NCBI GenBank assembly: GCA_017615955.1
Contig: JAFZZD010000042.1
Coordinates: 1-6,366, forward strand
Reading direction: 5' to 3'
Length of the DNA: 6,366 bases
From: Victivallales bacterium
Lineage (GTDB): Bacteria > Verrucomicrobiota > Lentisphaeria > Oligosphaerales > Oligosphaeraceae
The position numbers were made by a program, and so were the translations under genes. The notes beneath the pieces are model-generated. The model saw only the letters and a program-made list of their open reading frames with translations. It had not been told where the DNA came from and did not search any database. Within the stretch, counting starts at the first letter, position 1; each line of letters starts with the position of its first letter. Positions 5,435 through 6,366 of this stretch are shown here, in pieces.

Positions 5435-6333
5435 AATGAGATCACCTCCGGTTTTGTGTTCTGGCGATACTCGTCCAGAATGTAGTCCTCCGGGCTACCA
5501 TGAAGATTGACTGTTGGATGATACTGCTGGGTGAAGGCGACGGCATACTCCTTTCCGCAGAGCTTGCCGTATGTGACGCATTTTCCACGCACGTAGCCAT
5601 GCTGGAGAACCGAGGGCTTGAACTGGCTGGAATAGGACTGCATCGCCTTGTCAGACAATTCCACATCCTCTTCCGAGACCTCGATGAAATGCGTTGGCAA
5701 ATAGCGGTCGCAGCCGCCGTTGCCGCCTGCGCGCCACATAAGCACTGGCGTTCCGCGCAGTTTTTCCGACACCTGCAAAGTGCGCAGCACCATGGTGCAC
5801 ACCGCATAATGGTCGATATGCAGGTCGTTGAGCGAATGTGTGAAAATCACATCAGGAGCCTCCTCTTCAAGCAAGTGGATGAACTTTTCCTTGAAATAAG
5901 GAAGTCCAAAGGCGAATATGCCCATAGGCTGCCCAGTGTAAACGGCCTGGTCAATGCTTTTCGCCAGTTCCTCACGAGATGAGAAGTCAGGCATGATTTT
6001 CACGAAATGGTTTATGTCAATTTCCTCCCCGTATAGGTGCGAGGCCCGCAGATGGAAGAAGCGCAGGTTCTTGATACCCAGTATGGCCGCCGCCTTTCTG
6101 TTCTCGCTTTCGCGGAGCTCCAGCATCTCAAGGGAATTGCGGCGTCCGTCCTCGCCTGGAACACCTGCACACCAGGGACCGTCTATCATGGTCCATTCCG
6201 TGCACTCCACTCCATTGCGGAGCAGCCGCCGCACAACTGGCCCAGCTCTCAATTCCGTGTCATCGCAATGTGCGCCAATGAACAATGCCTTGCGCACCTT
6301 CCGAAAATCCTCGCTTGAAAAATACGTCTCCAT
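5431..6333 (-). CDS. PIG-L (LmbE-like) family zinc-dependent deacetylase
   Basis: 300 residues, no signal peptide or membrane segment, so probably cytoplasmic. Members of this family hydrolyse N-acetyl groups from amino sugars (GlcNAc-PI, GlcNAc-inositol, bacillithiol precursors, antibiotic intermediates). Seen here: the first metal motif GAHCDDTE at 20-27 (H22 and D25 are the expected Zn ligands, D24 the usual catalytic base), a RESENRKAAAILG block at 74-86 matching the conserved R-x-x-E...AA..LG helix, and HSLNDLHIDH at 166-175, which supplies the distal metal/catalytic histidines. The usual proline of AHPDD is a cysteine (C23). The start is supported by AGGAG at 6336-6340, although only 2 nt from the ATG, and by the absence of another nearby ATG. 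The stop overlaps the start of the next gene (ATGA), implying a coupled operon. The substrate cannot be read from the sequence; an amino sugar or glycoconjugate is the family-based guess. Confidence 0.88.
   Translation of the reverse strand: METYFSSEDFRKVRKALFIGAHCDDTELRAGPVVRRLLRNGVECTEWTMIDGPWCAGVPGEDGRRNSLEMLELRESENRKAAAILGIKNLRFFHLRASHLYGEEIDINHFVKIMPDFSSREELAKSIDQAVYTGQPMGIFAFGLPYFKEKFIHLLEEEAPDVIFTHSLNDLHIDHYAVCTMVLRTLQVSEKLRGTPVLMWRAGGNGGCDRYLPTHFIEVSEEDVELSDKAMQSYSSQFKPSVLQHGYVRGKCVTYGKLCGKEYAVAFTQQYHPTVNLHGSPEDYILDEYRQNTKPEVISL
5440..5449 (-). promoter_or_regulatory. Extended Shine-Dalgarno for the 268-aa gene
   Basis: On the minus strand this reads GGAGGTGATC, an uninterrupted ten-base complement of the conserved 16S rRNA 3' end. 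It lies within the final codons of the deacetylase gene and precedes the ATG at 5434 with 10 nt between GGAGG and the start codon. It fixes the start of the downstream gene and predicts strong re-initiation or direct ribosome entry at the ATGA overlap. Confidence 0.85.
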
Positions 6334-6366
6334 ATCTCCTAAATCATTGAATCTATTATGTGAGCG

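Noticed and set aside
5500..5982. 160-codon plus-strand open frame
   Set aside because: Antisense to the PIG-L deacetylase, whose motifs are clear; judged a shadow.
6355..6360. -10-like CATAAT upstream of the deacetylase gene
   Set aside because: Five of six bases match, but the matching -35 would lie outside the window, so it cannot be tested.

Overview
All five recognisable protein genes in this window lie on the minus strand, so it reads from the right edge to the left. They are tightly packed, and the whole window has a medium GC content. The gene mix suggests a bacterium of the PVC group, perhaps Lentisphaerota/Victivallales: a small-subunit ribosomal protein S4 with an unusual partly metal-binding N-terminus, a GH2-type glycoside hydrolase without an export signal, a PIG-L (LmbE-like) deacetylase, and a lone fumarase beta-domain gene. 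That placement rests on remembered family resemblance and is not proven by the sequence.

Right module (6333 to 4628): a PIG-L-family zinc deacetylase is followed by a 268-residue protein of unknown function with a weak acyltransferase-like C-terminus. The two overlap by ATGA. The second gene has a ten-base Shine-Dalgarno sequence, complementary to the 16S 3' end, inside the last codons of the first. They are almost certainly co-translated and probably act in one carbohydrate- or glycoconjugate-modification step.

Middle (4627 to 3689): a gene-free stretch of about 190 bases holds candidate hairpins for ending the upstream operon and then a roughly 100-nt segment able to fold into nested stems directly upstream of rpsD. 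rpsD (ribosomal protein S4) stands alone, away from its common alpha-operon partners, and is followed by a strong intrinsic terminator.

Left module (3675 to 88): a FumB-type fumarase/tartrate-dehydratase beta subunit starts only 13 nt after the T-run of that terminator. It overlaps by ATGA a small lipoprotein with an LppM-like look, and 37 nt further on comes a 787-residue GH2-type glycoside hydrolase that lacks the usual N-terminal sugar-binding domain. This looks like one transcription unit, ending near a GC-rich hairpin at 65-83. The functional link between fumarase subunit, lipoprotein and glycosidase is not obvious and may be only shared transcription.

I see no mobile element, CRISPR array, tRNA or rRNA. 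The most interesting points are the structured rpsD leader, the terminator sitting on the 5' end of fumB, and the coupled deacetylase/unknown gene pair.
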